Assembly (NCBI GenBank): GCA_013115135.1
Contig: JABANP010000150.1
Span: forward strand, 1 to 64,000
Length of the DNA stretch: 64,000 bases
DNA from: Perkinsus olseni
Lineage: Eukaryota; Perkinsozoa; Perkinsida; Perkinsidae
Reading direction: 5' to 3'
The notes beneath the pieces were generated by a model. The model had not been told where the DNA came from, ran no database searches, and worked only from the letters and a program-made list of their open reading frames with translations. Below are positions 22,226 through 34,447 of this stretch, in pieces (the stretch's first letter is position 1; every line of letters starts with the position of its first letter). The position numbers and the translations under genes are program-made.

Positions 22226-24192
22226 TGGTTATGGGAAGGTTCTCACAATGACGACGACTCGGTCAGTGTAAGACGCGGCCAACCCCAACTTGATGAAAAC
22301 AACAAGGACTCCAATTTTCAGAGGCAGCTTTTAACGGGGAGCCGCGGAAATTCTGAGTAAACAAAATAGTGCGGCGCGCAATGTGCACAGGGCGCGCGAA
22401 GACGTTGCACATGCGATAGAAGTGAACCGTCCCGACTGAGCGAAGAACGGACCCAGCACGCTTAGGGCAAAGAAGTCAAAGTTGTCCGTGCTAGGACCAA
22501 TGCTAGCGAGAACCTACAGCATCGGCGAACCGTACGAACTAGAGATGATCAGCTTCACGCCTGCACGTGCCTATGACTATGCTTGAAAGCCACGTACCAT
22601 CCGTAGATACTAGTTGAAGGTAGGCGAAGCTACTGCAGCACCCAAAGATACCATTTTGAGGCTCAAAATTTGAGCGCACAGTGAAGGATACGTCACAGGA
22701 AGAGAGAGATTACGCAGGGCGCAGCGCGGCCCATCACACATATCTGAGATGTGGCATCTGGCGGTGTATCCCCTTCTCCATGGCGACCTGCTTCGTGGTG
22801 AGTAGGCTTGTAGGAATCTCACAAGCCAACGAGATCCTGCAGAAGATGATAGGATAGGATTATTCTCACTGCTCGTCTCGAACCACATCATCTCATTTCG
22901 TACTCCTATCTGTTTTACCTTGTGCGCATCGTGTGAAGTGCACAGTAATGCCGTGGTCTAGCAATAACATGGTGGAGAGCCCGTTCTGAGTCAGCACTGC
23001 CGACCGAAGTCTCTTTCGTGCCGAGCGGCTCCACTCGACATACCGAGCGCCGCGAAGGATGCATATTGTAAGATTCATGATGAGTTCATGAATCTGTGTT
23101 CTGCCGATGCAAGATGGAAGAGTGTTGAGTCAGTAGAGCTGTGTTGTCGTGTCCGCTGTCGCTCGCCACGCAATGCATTGTGATATTGTCTACTGCTAGG
23201 CCTAAGTGATCTATCATTCAGCTGTGGATGATAGATTGAGATTGACGTCTCCTACATCTGGGTAGTGTGTCATCCGGATTGCATGCTGACTATGTGATGA
23301 AGGGCTCCAGTCATCATGTCAGCTCTACACAATTCCCGATCCAAGTGATAAACGGACCATCAGTTATGTCGATCGGTGACCGCGGAGTCTTCCAAAACCC
23401 TCGCTTTTCCTAACCCGAAGTGGGGTGCGAAACAATTCACGACAGTGGCTTGGATGATGGTTCTGCAGTATCCGCCAGCCCCAGCAGCCGCCGGTGCTCA
23501 GTCTGGTTGTCAAATGTCTCAGATAGCTGAAATAGCCGTACCCTGCGTTAAGGCGCGCTGGAATTATTCGTGAAAGAGCTCTCCTTATATTCTGAGGCAC
23601 AGTGCTCCTTGTAACTCACCGTAGTGGAGGTGCTGCGAGAGAAGTTTTTCCCGCGTAATGGCCCCTGAGATTCTATAAGATTCACCAGACTAGGAACCGG
23701 GGAAATTCTTCGGTGCCGACGATGGTCGTGTCAAAGTTTTGACCAACTCCGCTACAACTGCCGTAGCACAATTTCTCACCACAAGACTCCCGGAAGCCTG
23801 ATCGCCTCTGCTCGGGGTCGATATCTCGCCCTGGGGACCAGCTCTCAAGGCAATTCATAAACCACAAATCAACAGCGGAAGCGAGTTTGATCCGCAGCTT
23901 GAAGACTCTCTCCTCGAGAAGATGAGACCACCCAGAGCATCTGCATGCTACCTCGCAGTGGCGAAAAGCTTGAAACTGGTCTCTGAAGCATCAAAAGCAC
24001 ATGCTTCCCAGCTTACAATATACACACTGTGTACCCCAAAGGTGAATGGAGAAGGCTGCTACGCATCAAGCGATGGATGAACTACCCCTGGAAAGAACAA
24101 CCCGCAGTGATTGCGCGTTCATGAGACTGTGAGAACACCACAACAATGATGACAGCACATTGACATCAAACATCATGTTGTCGCTCCACCCT
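22226..24192. other. Intergenic between family copies 3 and 4, with duplicated flanks
   Basis: Contains the second copy of the 16.6 kb repeat (23290-23560), the shared GCATATTGTAAGATTCATG upstream phrase (~23061), a small hairpin at about 23211-23240 (ATCTATCAT/ATGATAGAT), and the 3' flank of copy 4. No gene recognised. Confidence 0.45.
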
Positions 24193-25403
24193 TCACGACA
24201 CGACACAACCCGACTTCTCGGCCTTCCTCAAGCGCTTCTGCCCGCTATTCTGTCGCATTATATCAAAATTTCGCCAACGCAGGAAGGCCAGAGGAACTTC
24301 AGAATCTCCAGAGTGATCATCCTTGAGGCAGAACTTCACCCTAGGGATATGGGAGAGCATCTGGTCGAGCTCCCAGGCCTTGAATTGGAAGAAAGATTCG
24401 CAAGTCTCTTCTGAGTTTCCCAAATCAGGAGCGTTTTCAGTGGTCACGTAGTGTGGCATGGTTTGTAGATCCCTGTTGAGCCTGCATACCATGCCCTCAT
24501 CGGACTCCGGCTCCTTCTTCCTGAGGATTTGAGAAGGAGCTCATCTGATCGGAGGGTGCGACAGCACCGTGAGATCGCTGAGCGTTCACTCACCCCTTGA
24601 CTGTGAATGATTTGATGGCCACATTGTTGGTAGGGGGAATACTGCCGGCTGATAAACTTACTCTAAAGTAACTGTGGCCGGGAAAACCACTTCTCGGTCT
24701 CTCATCTACGCATACTCCCTCCTTGATATCACAACCCTAACAACGAGAAGACGGTAGTAAACTTCCGACACCTAGCACGCTGGGAAACTTAACTACCCAC
24801 CAGTTCAGGAGGAGATGTTTCGGTAGAATAGTGATTGTAGGCTCTCTCCAGTTTGAGATTGAGGATGCTCCAAGCGACGAATGAATTGCTCCCCGGCATG
24901 ATTCCAAGGCTCCTCGCGTCGTGTTGGTATCTTTCCGAAGTCCGGTACATGTATTCACCGAAGTCCCTCAAAAGTCCTTCGCATAAGGCCTTGTTATCAG
25001 GGTAATCAGGAAGGCTCTTCCCTTCCAAGGCACGGAGCATGTCTGAGTCCAACAAGTCCTCGACCTCGCTACCAGAGGTTCTCTCCACGGCACCCGTCCT
25101 GAAATAAAAGATACCCATTGCTCGGCCTACCGTATCAGGCACCCACTCTGAAGTGTACTCGATAGATCTGATACGCGCAACCTTCATGTTCTGGCCTAGC
25201 ACTGGCGGTTCTACGGTTTTCAGCTCGTCAACGAAAGCCTCGACTGTAACGCTTCTGGGATCGTCGAGATTAGCCCAGCTAACGGTGCAGTGGCGTGGCG
25301 CCTCCTCAGAGCTCGCGAGAGTAGGGACGGTGCCATCGACCGTGGAGGTCGCGATAGACCCGAACTCGGCGAAGATGGCGAAGGCGAGGACTTGATGGAG
25401 CAT
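24193..25403 (-). CDS. Tandem secreted-protein family, copy 4 (intact)
   Basis: Exons 25147-25403, 24801-25098, 24594-24736 and 24193-24520 join to 341 residues with phases 2, 0, 2 as in copy 3. Signal peptide VLAFAIFAEFGSIATS, HCTVSWANLDDPRSVTVEAFVD, exon 2 ending VAWSILNLKLERAY, exon 3 GCDIKEGVCVDE, exon 4 CRLNRDLQTMPHYVTTEN with FKAWELDQM. The first intron (25099-25146) ends GGGTATCTTTTATTTCAG, a form of the AAGATAC repeat. Near-identity with copy 3 over roughly 350 bases of exon 2 and late exon 1 indicates recent duplication or gene conversion. Predicted to be secreted; partner unknown. Confidence 0.8.
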
Positions 25404-25925
25404 TGATTATGCGAAGGAGGGACAGGGCGTCACCGGACAGGTCCGAAACTCACTAATATACACCTCTTCAGTCTGGAACCGCTTCCCGGGTACATCCCAA
25501 GGTCAATTCTGAGAGCGCAGCCCCTTGCGGGTTCCATCTCGGGGAAAAATCGGAGGGGAAAGCGCTTATTCCTTAGGAAAAAATTTATTATCTTAGCGCG
25601 CAGCACGATCTTGATTTTAGGCGAGCGAGTTGTTTTCGAACATTCGAAGATTCGACACATTGTGGTAGGGTCTTTTTCCGCCGCTTCCTTCGTTTGGATC
25701 CTCGACGAGGATCCCTCGTACATGCTTCGTCACAACAGCGTCTTCTCGGCCCGGCCGGCAATGCTCGGGGCGAGTGGCAGCCGACGGTGGGTCTCAAAGC
25801 TCAGCCACAAGTACTCCCAGGGAGGTAGTATCTTGGAGCTCACTCTCGTAAGATGCAAAATAGGTCAACGTTAGTACCATCTCCGCAACCCCTTAAAGTC
25901 TCATTTGCTCTCTCTTTAGTTCAAA
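25404..25925. other. Intergenic, no gene seen
   Basis: AT-rich patch near 25540-25610 and a GATCCTCGACGAGGATC palindrome near 25696. Probably the promoter side of family copy 4. Confidence 0.4.
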
Positions 25926-26618
25926 ATGGAGTACCCTCCGAAGAACCGTTCGAAGCTGTGGCTGCTACAGCCCTACCGGAAGCTCTTCTTCGTAGCCAAC
26001 GGATGGTGGTACCCCGAGCTGTTAACCCGACGGTAATGCCCACGGGACGCGCATCGAACAAAACCTTCGGCGAGTCGCGAGGTCCTGCGGGATTCGGGTA
26101 ATGCCCAAAATCCAAGGGAAGAGCAAAAATCCCAAGAAAGCTTCTTCGGGTTTCTGGTTGCCCTGAGCAAGAACCCTGGGTTCTGCTTGTCGGTATCAAT
26201 CGCGGGTATCACTCAACCGACGCGTTGATCGTCGAAGCCATCAGGCGATCTCGAGACCCTCCCGAGAAGGTTGAGCTCACTTTGATATGTTTCGCCAAAG
26301 GAGGACAGAATAAAGTGCTGGAGTACTTCACTAAGGAAGAAATGCAGTTCATATGGGAGAATGGTAGTATCTTTGCTACCCGTTTGTGACAAGCTTGAAC
26401 CTAGGATACCTGCTTCGACAAATAATTCCACGTCAGCTCGTCCTGTTCGCCATGAATCTTTTCGCACTGCACGATGTGAATCTTCGGGTCGGAGTAGCCA
26501 TAGGTCGAGATGGTGTTTGACAGGCGATAAGATACGTAAGATGTTCGATGAACAGGAGAAGCTGCGAGGAAGCTTGGAGGAGCGCGATCGAGGCAGAGAG
26601 CATGAGTGCAGATGACAT
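25926..26618 (+). CDS. Unrecognised gene fragments (several short exons)
   Basis: Open segments on the plus strand look coding but I cannot assemble one gene: an ATG at about 25926 opening MEYPPKNRSKLWLL; a segment around 26185-26365 with TDALIVEAIRRSRD and KVLEYFTKEEMQFIWENG followed by a GTAGTATCTTTG donor-like site; then VNLRVGVAIGRDG and a charged KMFDEQEKLRGSLEERDRG end. No family recognised. Confidence 0.3.
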
Positions 26619-26669
26619 CATGTTAACGTTTCTGACACCTCTAGCTCAGACTTGCCTTCACAACCCATT

Positions 26670-26690
26670 CGTCACTGCGCCACGAAATTA
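26670..26690 (-). repeat. 20-bp intron-associated repeat M1, copy 1
   Basis: Complement of TAATTTCGTGGCGC-AGTGACG, one base from the consensus TAATTTCGTGGCGCGTGACG. It lies just upstream of the PTH2 start. Confidence 0.75.
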
Positions 26691-26709
26691 TTGAAAAGGG
26701 TTTGTAGTA

Positions 26710-28112
26710 ATGCCTTCCTCCCGCTTCTGCTCCGTCCGAGGGCGTCGTCGACAGTGTAACCAACTTCCCTTGGTGGACGTAGCAAAAGCAAGTCCAGTGA
26801 GCGGCCCGCAGCGTTCTATTTCAGATTACTATTAGTTTTCGGCATCACGAAGTTGATCAGTGGAACGACAGGTCGCCGAGTAGCTCGAAGAGTGGCTCGG
26901 ATGCTCGGCAAAGATACTCAGGTAAGCTCACCCGACCCATCCTGTCGGACTGTGAGCGTAGGCACCTCCGAAGTTGGAGGGTCGGCGGCCCAGAGTTCCG
27001 TCGAGCGCCTCGAGCGATGCGAGCGAGACTTCCTCGGCATGTAGTGATGGTGAAATTAATGGAGAAGAGCTGAAGATGGTCATCGCCGTACGAATGGATT
27101 TGCAAATGGGCAAAGGGAAGGTAAAATGAGGGGGCTGGGAATTGAACCCGGGATGTTGAACCATCACTTTCGAAGGAACTAAGTAGAGTGAAGTCCTGAC
27201 TTATTCATCGCTTGGTTGAAGCGTTTGGCGCGTTTGGGGCGCGGAGGTCGGCTTAAAACTGGCTCTCTAGGGCTGTTTGATTGTAGAAGGGTTTGTTGCA
27301 TCTCCGATGCAACAAAAGACATCAGTTTGATTCGAACCTGGCTCGTCTGGTGATGGGATTTGTGCTCTCCCCTGTTAGATTGCAGCACAGTGCTGTCACG
27401 CGGCAGTTAGAAGCTACCAGAAGCTCTGCACTCCAAGTAACGCTCCGTCTTCAACTGCCTTCTCTATTCCATCGCTCCCTTCTCAGCCGGAGACTCTGCG
27501 AGTGATGCCTACTGGGATCGAGTCAGAGACGCCTGGGAGAACGGTGGCCAGAGGAAGGTCGTCGTCAAGGTGAGACTGCCGGCATAAGTTGTAGGGAGAG
27601 CCGCTTTCCGAAACACGATACGCTCTCCGCAAGCGTATCGTGTTATTCATAGCTCGCGATAAATATCATGCGAACTGTGGAAGGCTGTCAGAGTAAATGT
27701 GGTGAATTAGTAGCGAGTGAATGGTATGATGGGGAAATGGCTGATGGTGCACAAGATGCAGCTAAATGGTATTGTCAAACGCCCTGACACAACTTATGGT
27801 TTTGTACCACTACACGGTATGCAGTTTCAACGGCAACTAGCGGTTCTGTCATGGTAGTTGCGGCTTTTCCTATCCCATGTGCGTGCGTGCATACCACTCC
27901 TTTCGTGCAACCTCTGTTATCCTCCTAGGTACCAAACGAGGAGGTGTTGAACGAGGTCGTCGCTGCTGGTCGGGAGGCTGGCCTACTCGTCAGCACTATT
28001 CGCGATGCCGGTCGAACGCAGATCGCTGCTGGGTCCAAAAACCGTGGCAGCCTTCGGCCCAGGTCCCGAGAGTGCGATTGACGAAGTGACCGGACACTTG
28101 AAACTACTGTAG
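26710..28112 (+). CDS. PTH2: Peptidyl-tRNA hydrolase 2 (PTH2 type)
   Basis: Exons 26710-26753, 26825-26921, 26962-27120, 27379-27436, 27487-27569 and 27929-28112. The enzyme releases peptides from prematurely dropped peptidyl-tRNA. Seen: KMVIAVRMDLQMGKGK, IAAQCCHAA, a W-E-x-G-GQRKVVVK segment, and the hallmark DAGRTQIAAGS...GPGPESAIDEVTGHLKLL C-terminus. The N-terminus adds a hydrophobic stretch (LLLVFGITKL) that may anchor it in a membrane, as in mitochondrial PTRH2. The last exon has one extra A in a run of five A at about 28035 that breaks frame; with four A the frame runs to the stop, giving about 207 residues. Intron 3 holds an antisense tRNA-like element and intron 5 a 33-base hairpin. 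Confidence 0.85.
27127..27184 (-). other. tRNA-like element in PTH2 intron (antisense)
   Basis: On the minus strand CCCGGGTTCAATTCCC is a T-arm/B-box match, preceded by AGTTCCTTCGAAAGTG. The PTH2 donor GTAAAATGAG lies right at the acceptor-stem end of this unit. Flanking exons are conserved PTH2. Confidence 0.7.
27612..27644. repeat. 33-base perfect hairpin inside a PTH2 intron
   Basis: AACACGATACGCT and AGCGTATCGTGTT form 13-bp arms around a 7-base loop, within the 359-base intron 27570-27928. Confidence 0.85.
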
Positions 28113-31100
28113 TTCCTTATCCACGTTAAGCTCTCTGTACGGTGGTTTCACCCCCTTTTACTGTTTCTGAGTTGGATCCCTCAATTCGGGCAGGTGATTG
28201 CTCCTCATGTCGAGACAACTGAGTAGCTCTGCGGCCCGTGGCGACGGGAAGGAGCTGCTGCCTCGAGGACCGATCTCTGGACCAGGTGAAGCCTGTGGAA
28301 AGATTGCTGTCATTGGCGAAGCCTCAGGTGCTGGCAATGGCCGGAAAGGCAGCTGTCTACCGCTACTGTACGCCATGAGTCGCTCTCTCCGATGGTCCTG
28401 ACCAGCCGGGTAGCGGCACTGGATGATGCCTTCGGATGGCTGGTGGATCATCTGCCTACTATGAGGCCTTTACTGTGTCTCATCAAGGGGTAAGGGGCTG
28501 TTCTGATCCGTACTCGGCCCACCAATGCGTTGTAATGGCGATAGAGATTCTCGCAGAATGAATTTCTCGATCATTTTGCGCTATCTTCACAGCGGAACAT
28601 CAGTTCGGCTCTGCTGTTGTGACTCACCGGCGCCAGTCGCGACCATGGACTGATTCTATTCATTCCCTCTCCCAGTGAGTACGATTCATGCATTCGCCGC
28701 CTGTGCCGTTCCCTGGAGGTGGCAGCTCTCGCTGCGAACCGTCTCGACCTTGTGGATGTCGAGATGGCCGTCAAGTTGGAGCACGTACGCTCCCAGCATG
28801 ATTCAGTCGTGGTAGGCGGGGCCGTGCTGCAGCGGCCACGAGTTCCTGACGCACCCTCAGGAGGAACTGAAAGCGCAGCTTGAGAAGCTTGGTGCCAGGG
28901 GAAAGGACATGAGGGAATTGGTCGGCCAAAAGGCTGAAGAATTAAAGACGAAAGACTCGGAGCTTGAGAGACTCCGGCGTGAAAAATACCGACAGCACAG
29001 GTCCTAATCACCAGCACTTCGATGATGCTACTGTAGTAGTACTGCTACAGTGAATCCTCGGAATGGTCACGTCGCCGGCTGTTGATGTATGAGCACGCTT
29101 CGGACTGGTCGGGCTAGGCCAGTCGGTAACGTACTATCATCGTGCAGCACAGCCGAGCATGCTTCAGGCAGAATTACGACCTAGTGAAGGGACACAATAG
29201 GCTGATGGCTGAGCTAACGGCTACAGCGGAAAGGGAGCAAAACGTCGCATCAGAATGTGAGAGCCGCTCAGACGTCGGAAAGTAGTAGAACGACTTGAGG
29301 TAGAGCTAGGTATAAGGTTGAGTCACGAAGTGAAGCATCACGAGCAGCAAGCTCGAAGTACGGAAGAGCAAATTCAAGTACTGAACGATAAGATATCCAG
29401 TAGGACACCCCAGGCAGCAGCCTTAGGATACTGAAGCAGGTATGGTGACCGCTGAGGTCCACTCGAGATTGGTGGAAGAAAAGAATGTTGCCTTGAGAGA
29501 ACTGGAAGATATAAGAAAGAAGTGAGCTATTAACTCTCTAAGACGTGTGCTCATCTCCCACTTGGCGCAGTACTGACTGGTGAGCACTGCTTGAATATCG
29601 AGATCGTCAGTGGTCTCTGTTGGTAGTCTAGACAGTGTAAGATATCATCGAAGTGGTCGCATCAGTGGAACTCTTCCCCTAGCGGATGGGGAGACGGTCC
29701 TGGCCCGTGTGGCCCCGTGCCATCCTCCATCACAGCCGTTGACTGCCGCCTAGCGTCGAAGGTCCTCGTGCTGTCTGACGTGCGTCGCCGATAATGGAAG
29801 GTACAGTAGCCTTTCCGTGGAGTACAAAAACCTCTCGCGTTCGTACGCAGCAGTCTCAGGGAAAGGCCATGGCCAGATTCCACGTCCAGACGGTACTGAC
29901 GACGGAAGTGTAGGTCTATTCACGCCTTATTATCGGCGTGGGCCCCGGGCACAATCCTGGCTCGTTCAGATCTGCCGCCCTCTGACACCCCGTCCAGTGT
30001 GGGAGGATGCGGCCGGTGTAGTTGACTGGCAACTGGAGGCTGCTGAGGACAGTGACATCTGTCGGCCTGATGAGGATGACCATGACCAGCCACAATCCGC
30101 TGCGGGGGCCGACATGATGCACTTAGTGGCGAGCGTCTCTCGGATGAGCAGCCTGTCACTGGGCCGGACTCTACTGAGCGAGCTCGAACGGCGAGAAGCT
30201 GAGGGCTTGCGAATCATGCACGCGTGAGCTCAGGACAGGCGCCGAGCTCGATTCTACAATCAGACCGTCTAGCGCATCGGGGAGACCATCAGTGGACGTT
30301 AATTCTGTTGGCTCAGCGTTTGCGTGACGGTACCGCTGTACCGAGGGCTACTCCCCCATCATAGGTACGGTGGAGCTGCAGCACTGCTGGGGTGCAGAAT
30401 ACTAGGACACTACAAGGCAATCCTTGAGGTTCCACCTATCCTAGATTGGGCGAGCTTTGGAGCCTCTCGTCGGGTTCAGGCCGGGCCTCCGACCGCACGA
30501 AGTGGACTCCGGCCTTTCCAGGACATCGCTGGTGAACTGCAACCATGGGGCGAGGTACCACCTGAATTCCAGAGACGTTGTACAGACCGCTGTTGCAGGC
30601 CCTTAACTGCAACAGTCTTGAATACAGCGGTGTCCACTCTAGCAAGGGAGCTCGGCAGAGGACGGGACACTCGGCCTGTCCGATGAGGAAGTGGTGAGGT
30701 CCATGGTTGTGAATGGTATCTTGAGGTCGTCATGGTAGATTGTGATGATCAGCGAGTTCGCGACGGACGAGCCACCGAGCAGCTGTCGCAACATGTCTTT
30801 GTCAACAACCAGTGTATGGGAGTTCCTCTACGGGGTAGCGACGATCTACGCCTCGCGTCAAAATCATGAGTCTACCTTCGTTGCTGCCATCCTGAAGGCT
30901 GTGGTGAAGCAGTCCTCGATTTACACTGGTAGCCCTCGTTCGACTTGTCCCCGTGAGCGACCATGGCAGGCTCTAGCGGCTTGCTAGACCGCTGGAATCT
31001 AGCGATGGCGGAGTGCTTGCGGAACTCCTCCAGCTCCGGGACTGCCTCGACTCGCACTATGAAGGATACATGGGAAGTCTTACAAGTAAATTCCCGCAAG

Positions 31101-31600
31101 GCTGTGACTGCGAGCATCAATCGCTTTTAGTCTTCTCTCTGGAGCCTCGTCCTCTCCATTATGTTCGTAGTCCGACGTGAAGTCATCAGTATGACGGGGG
31201 TAACACCACTAATGCTGGCCATGACGATGTTGATACGCGAGGAGGTATACCAAGAGACGAGGCTGTCTGGAGGGAAGCTTCCAGATAACAGTATGGGCGC
31301 TGATGGATAACTGCCACCTTCCTCGAGACATCTGCGCGGCGTTCGACCGGGGAGGCTGCTTCCGACAGTAGGTCAAGCTTGGCCGAGTCGCAAGGGTCTC
31401 AGCTGATGACCTCAGCCGACTCGGTTCAGGGCCCCTCTCAGTCTCCTTGTTGCACCAAGCGTGACCTCTTCTTTGGTCTGCAAGAACTCATACCATGGAA
31501 AAACACAAATCGCTGGCAAGACCTTCAGCAGTATGTTCCAGCTGGTGAGGATATCTTCTGCGCAGTAGGAATATTTTTGGTGCGATAAGATTCGCTTCAG
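28113..31600 (+). pseudogene. Decayed coding sequence, coiled-coil-rich
   Basis: Plus-strand open segments with protein-like composition are broken by many stops and frame changes. Examples: about 28680-28880 (RRLCRSLEVAALAANRLDLVD), 28870-29008 (ELKAQLEKLGARGKDMRELV, coiled-coil), 29160-29520 (charged coiled-coil pieces), 29817-30227 (136-codon ORF) and 30324-30686 (120-codon ORF). No enzymatic motif. It could be a dead host gene or the remains of a mobile element's structural gene. Confidence 0.35.
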
Positions 31601-31619
31601 GAGGTCCAGACACACTTAT

Positions 31620-31983
31620 AGACTATAACTCGCTATTCCAGCCCGACAGGGACATCTCTATTGCGAGATCTGTGACCTCCCCGCTGACCCTTGGCCTTCG
31701 ATTGCAGCATTTGGATGAGCATCGAGAACGGGTCGATTTCCTCCGGAGTTGCCTTTCCCGTGTCGCCATTGATGGGCGCATCACATACGGTGACACGGTG
31801 GCAATGATATCAGTGAATCCAGCATTCTCGTCCATCACCCCTGAACTCATACAAGCTGCTTTCATAGAGGGGAAGGAAGAGCAAGGGCCCGCAATGGTGC
31901 CGGCGGAAGCCAGCATCGAGTTGGACGTCTTGTTGGATCGACTTCTCACCAGCAACATCTTCCCTGCCACCATTGCCGATTAG
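31620..31983 (+). CDS. ORF of unknown function, duplicated at 33.1 kb
   Basis: Open from 31672 for 103 codons, with a protein-like composition and the end ASIELDVLLDRLLTSN. The region about 33420-33540 repeats its end (EGREK-QAPAI..., LDALLDRLPTS) with frame changes. The two copies precede the duplicated secreted genes at 32.3 and 34.4 kb, so the pair moved as one tandem unit. Function unknown. Confidence 0.4.
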
Positions 31984-32256
31984 GGTTCCTAGTCTAGGAA
32001 GGACTCCGCCCTCGCATGCCTGTGCGTTCGCGTGGTCTCACCGTCTGCTCCGAGGGCAGCACAAGCCCACGTGCAGTGTTAATCATAGCTGTACGAATAT
32101 TCGCAACAACTCGAGGTTTCTTGGGTCTCTTGTGTAGCAACTTTAGTTGCTATGCTCAGTGTAGTCCTCACTGAACCCCCTGACGACTCCCTGCTCGACA
32201 GTGTCCTCGGTGAACATCAACATCAGAACAATCGTGATAGAGAAATATGGGCTGCT

Positions 32257-32892
32257 ATTTTAAAGGTAACCCTTCATTACTCGGTATTGTTTGGCTAAGC
32301 TCAATGCCGCAGCCATGTTGCCATTAACGAAGGACTTGATCCAGTCGTCTTCATCCTGGTACCCCTCGGGTGGGATTGTCTCAATGAGATTGATCAGAGC
32401 TACACACTGACTGTAACCCCGAGTTATAGGGATGTTTTCAAAAGATCTCATCCTTCAGGTGAGCGAAAGGGAAGACTTTAGCGAACATACGGTCGATGTC
32501 AGCCACGGGCCTTCTCGCGTTTTCCTCACGTCCGCCGCTTCCATACGAGATCTCGGCTTCCCGTCCGTTGGTCCTGAAGTTGACCATCATCCGTCAAAGT
32601 TGCTGACCGTGAGCATCACCAGTAAGTGAATAAATTCTCCGTCGTCACGTCCTCCCAATAAATATTCTTCCCGGGATATACAACTGATCGGTGGACGTTC
32701 AAGAAGGTATCTGGACGCGTCGATGTGCATTGGGTACCGTAGGGGTTGACTTCCCACCTTCAACAGATACCGTTCGAGTCAGTGTTGCTCCCGTTCTTGC
32801 AGCAGGGCACTGTGCAAGGCCACCGCGGAGGACAGGGCCGAGGTGAAGATCAGGGAGAAGGCGAAGAAGGCGACCATGATGACGAGGTGAGT
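32257..32892 (-). pseudogene. Degenerate copy of the small secreted gene at 34.4 kb
   Basis: Contains a signal peptide (MVAFFAFSLIFTSALSSAVA), VNFRTNG, FAKVFPFAHLK, and the near-identical CVALINLIETIPPEGYQDED and IKSFVNGNMAAALSLA. The exon 1 donor present in the intact copy is missing (GAG|CA instead of CAG|GT), and the frame does not hold across the short intron, so it is probably dead. Confidence 0.6.
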
Positions 32893-33129
32893 ATTAATGC
32901 AAACCCCGCTAGCACACGATCTACATTTATCTGTATACCCAATGATCGATATGCGAACTTTATGGCCGACCTCAAGGGGGCGTTTGTGAAAGTGAGTTCT
33001 TAATTCAGCGGAAAACGAAAATTCAGTCTCGTTCTTTCGAAATCACGCCACGCTGATCGATATCATTTCGCGCGCTTTCCTGTTGTCACGTAAAATTTTA
33101 GACTCTTAGAGCGCCAGGGAGGTGGTCTT

Positions 33130-33560
33130 CCGATAATGGCTGAGTATTAGCCGTAATCTACGCCTCCCGGATGAGCCGGGACTGTCGGGAAGCGTGTCGT
33201 GACGTTATTCCTTCCCTGCGGCAGACTGCCGCCGGCAGACTCGTTGGCCCGCTCCTTCGCAACAGCGTGGCAGAACCTCTATACGTTTTCATGACGACGG
33301 CCGAGTCCATGCGGATGGAAATAGAGGCTGGCCAACAAGCCCAACCCTCGAGGTGGGGGCCCACAGTCTCCGTCGTGGAGTGCAGCCAATCAATGTCGGT
33401 GCCTCCCGGGGTTGAACTGCCTAGCAGCTTCTGTAGAGGGAAGGGAAAAGCAAGCGCCTGCAATTCTGCCGTCGAGGGTCCGAGGGTGCATCCATCGACT
33501 TGGATGCATTGTTGGACCGACTTCCCACCAGCATAGTTGCCAATGACGGACTCCATCCAT
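33130..33560 (+). pseudogene. Frameshifted duplicate of the 31.6 kb ORF
   Basis: Shares AGAGGGAAGG-AAAGCAAG and LDALLDRLPTS with the ORF ending at 31983 but needs frame changes to align. Most of the 5' half has diverged. Confidence 0.4.
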
Positions 33561-34447
33561 CAGGTGGAGCGGTTGCAGCCCCTTCTCTCCCCTGTGCTTC
33601 TACTCCACCACCGTTTGCCGAGCCAATTTTCCTTCGAAGTCCGCCGTTACACGAGTGTAGATTGCCTCTCGCGCTTCATAACACTTATGTGGCCCCTCGG
33701 TGTTCTCAATCTCGGCGTCTCAACGTCGTAGCCAAGTTGGCTAAGCCAACACTACCTTCGCCCTGATGCTCCTTACGGGAGTTACCGAAGTCCAGTAATA
33801 TTCCTATCGGCAAATTGTCGATGGCAATCAGGCACTTGTCTATACTAATCTCTACTCACTAATCTCTATCTAATCCTATCTTCGGGACGCACTGAGGAGC
33901 TGAACGCTGTTGTCTTGTGAGCTCATTCCCCCAACTGAACACTCCCGCGACACCCAGGCTTCCGGCTCCTCTTGAGCTTGCCACCTGTGCTAACGCTATG
34001 TCGGATGTGGAACACTCAGAAAATGAGGAGTAGGCCAAAGATACCGACTGGGTCGGTTGGAGCACCCATCCCAGGGCTCCCTTAGAGCGAAGCTCCTCTT
34101 TGCTGTCTGCAGGAGGCGGACATCCTCGTGGATGGGAGGGAGGTAGATCCATGACTGCTGCTACAATTGCTGCGGATGTTGATGCAAATTAAGGTATCAT
34201 CGTCGCTAGCAATACCCGTAGTCCTCCCAGCCCAAGAGTGCGTCCTCAGATAGGGTTCCGAGGCTCGGACTCCGACCCCGACGCCGAGTAATGGGTATTC
34301 ACATGCCTGCGGGATTCTGGCAGTTGTTACGGGCCGTGTGACTTCTCTTCTATGTAGTTCTCACTGAATCTTCCGCCGACTCCCAACTCGGAAATTGTCT
34401 CAATAAACATCATCACACATCACATGAGATAGATATTATGCGGTTTA
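33561..34447. other. Intergenic, no gene recognised
   Basis: Short ORFs without motifs. Probably intergenic remnants of the 31.6-35.1 kb tandem duplication. Confidence 0.35.
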
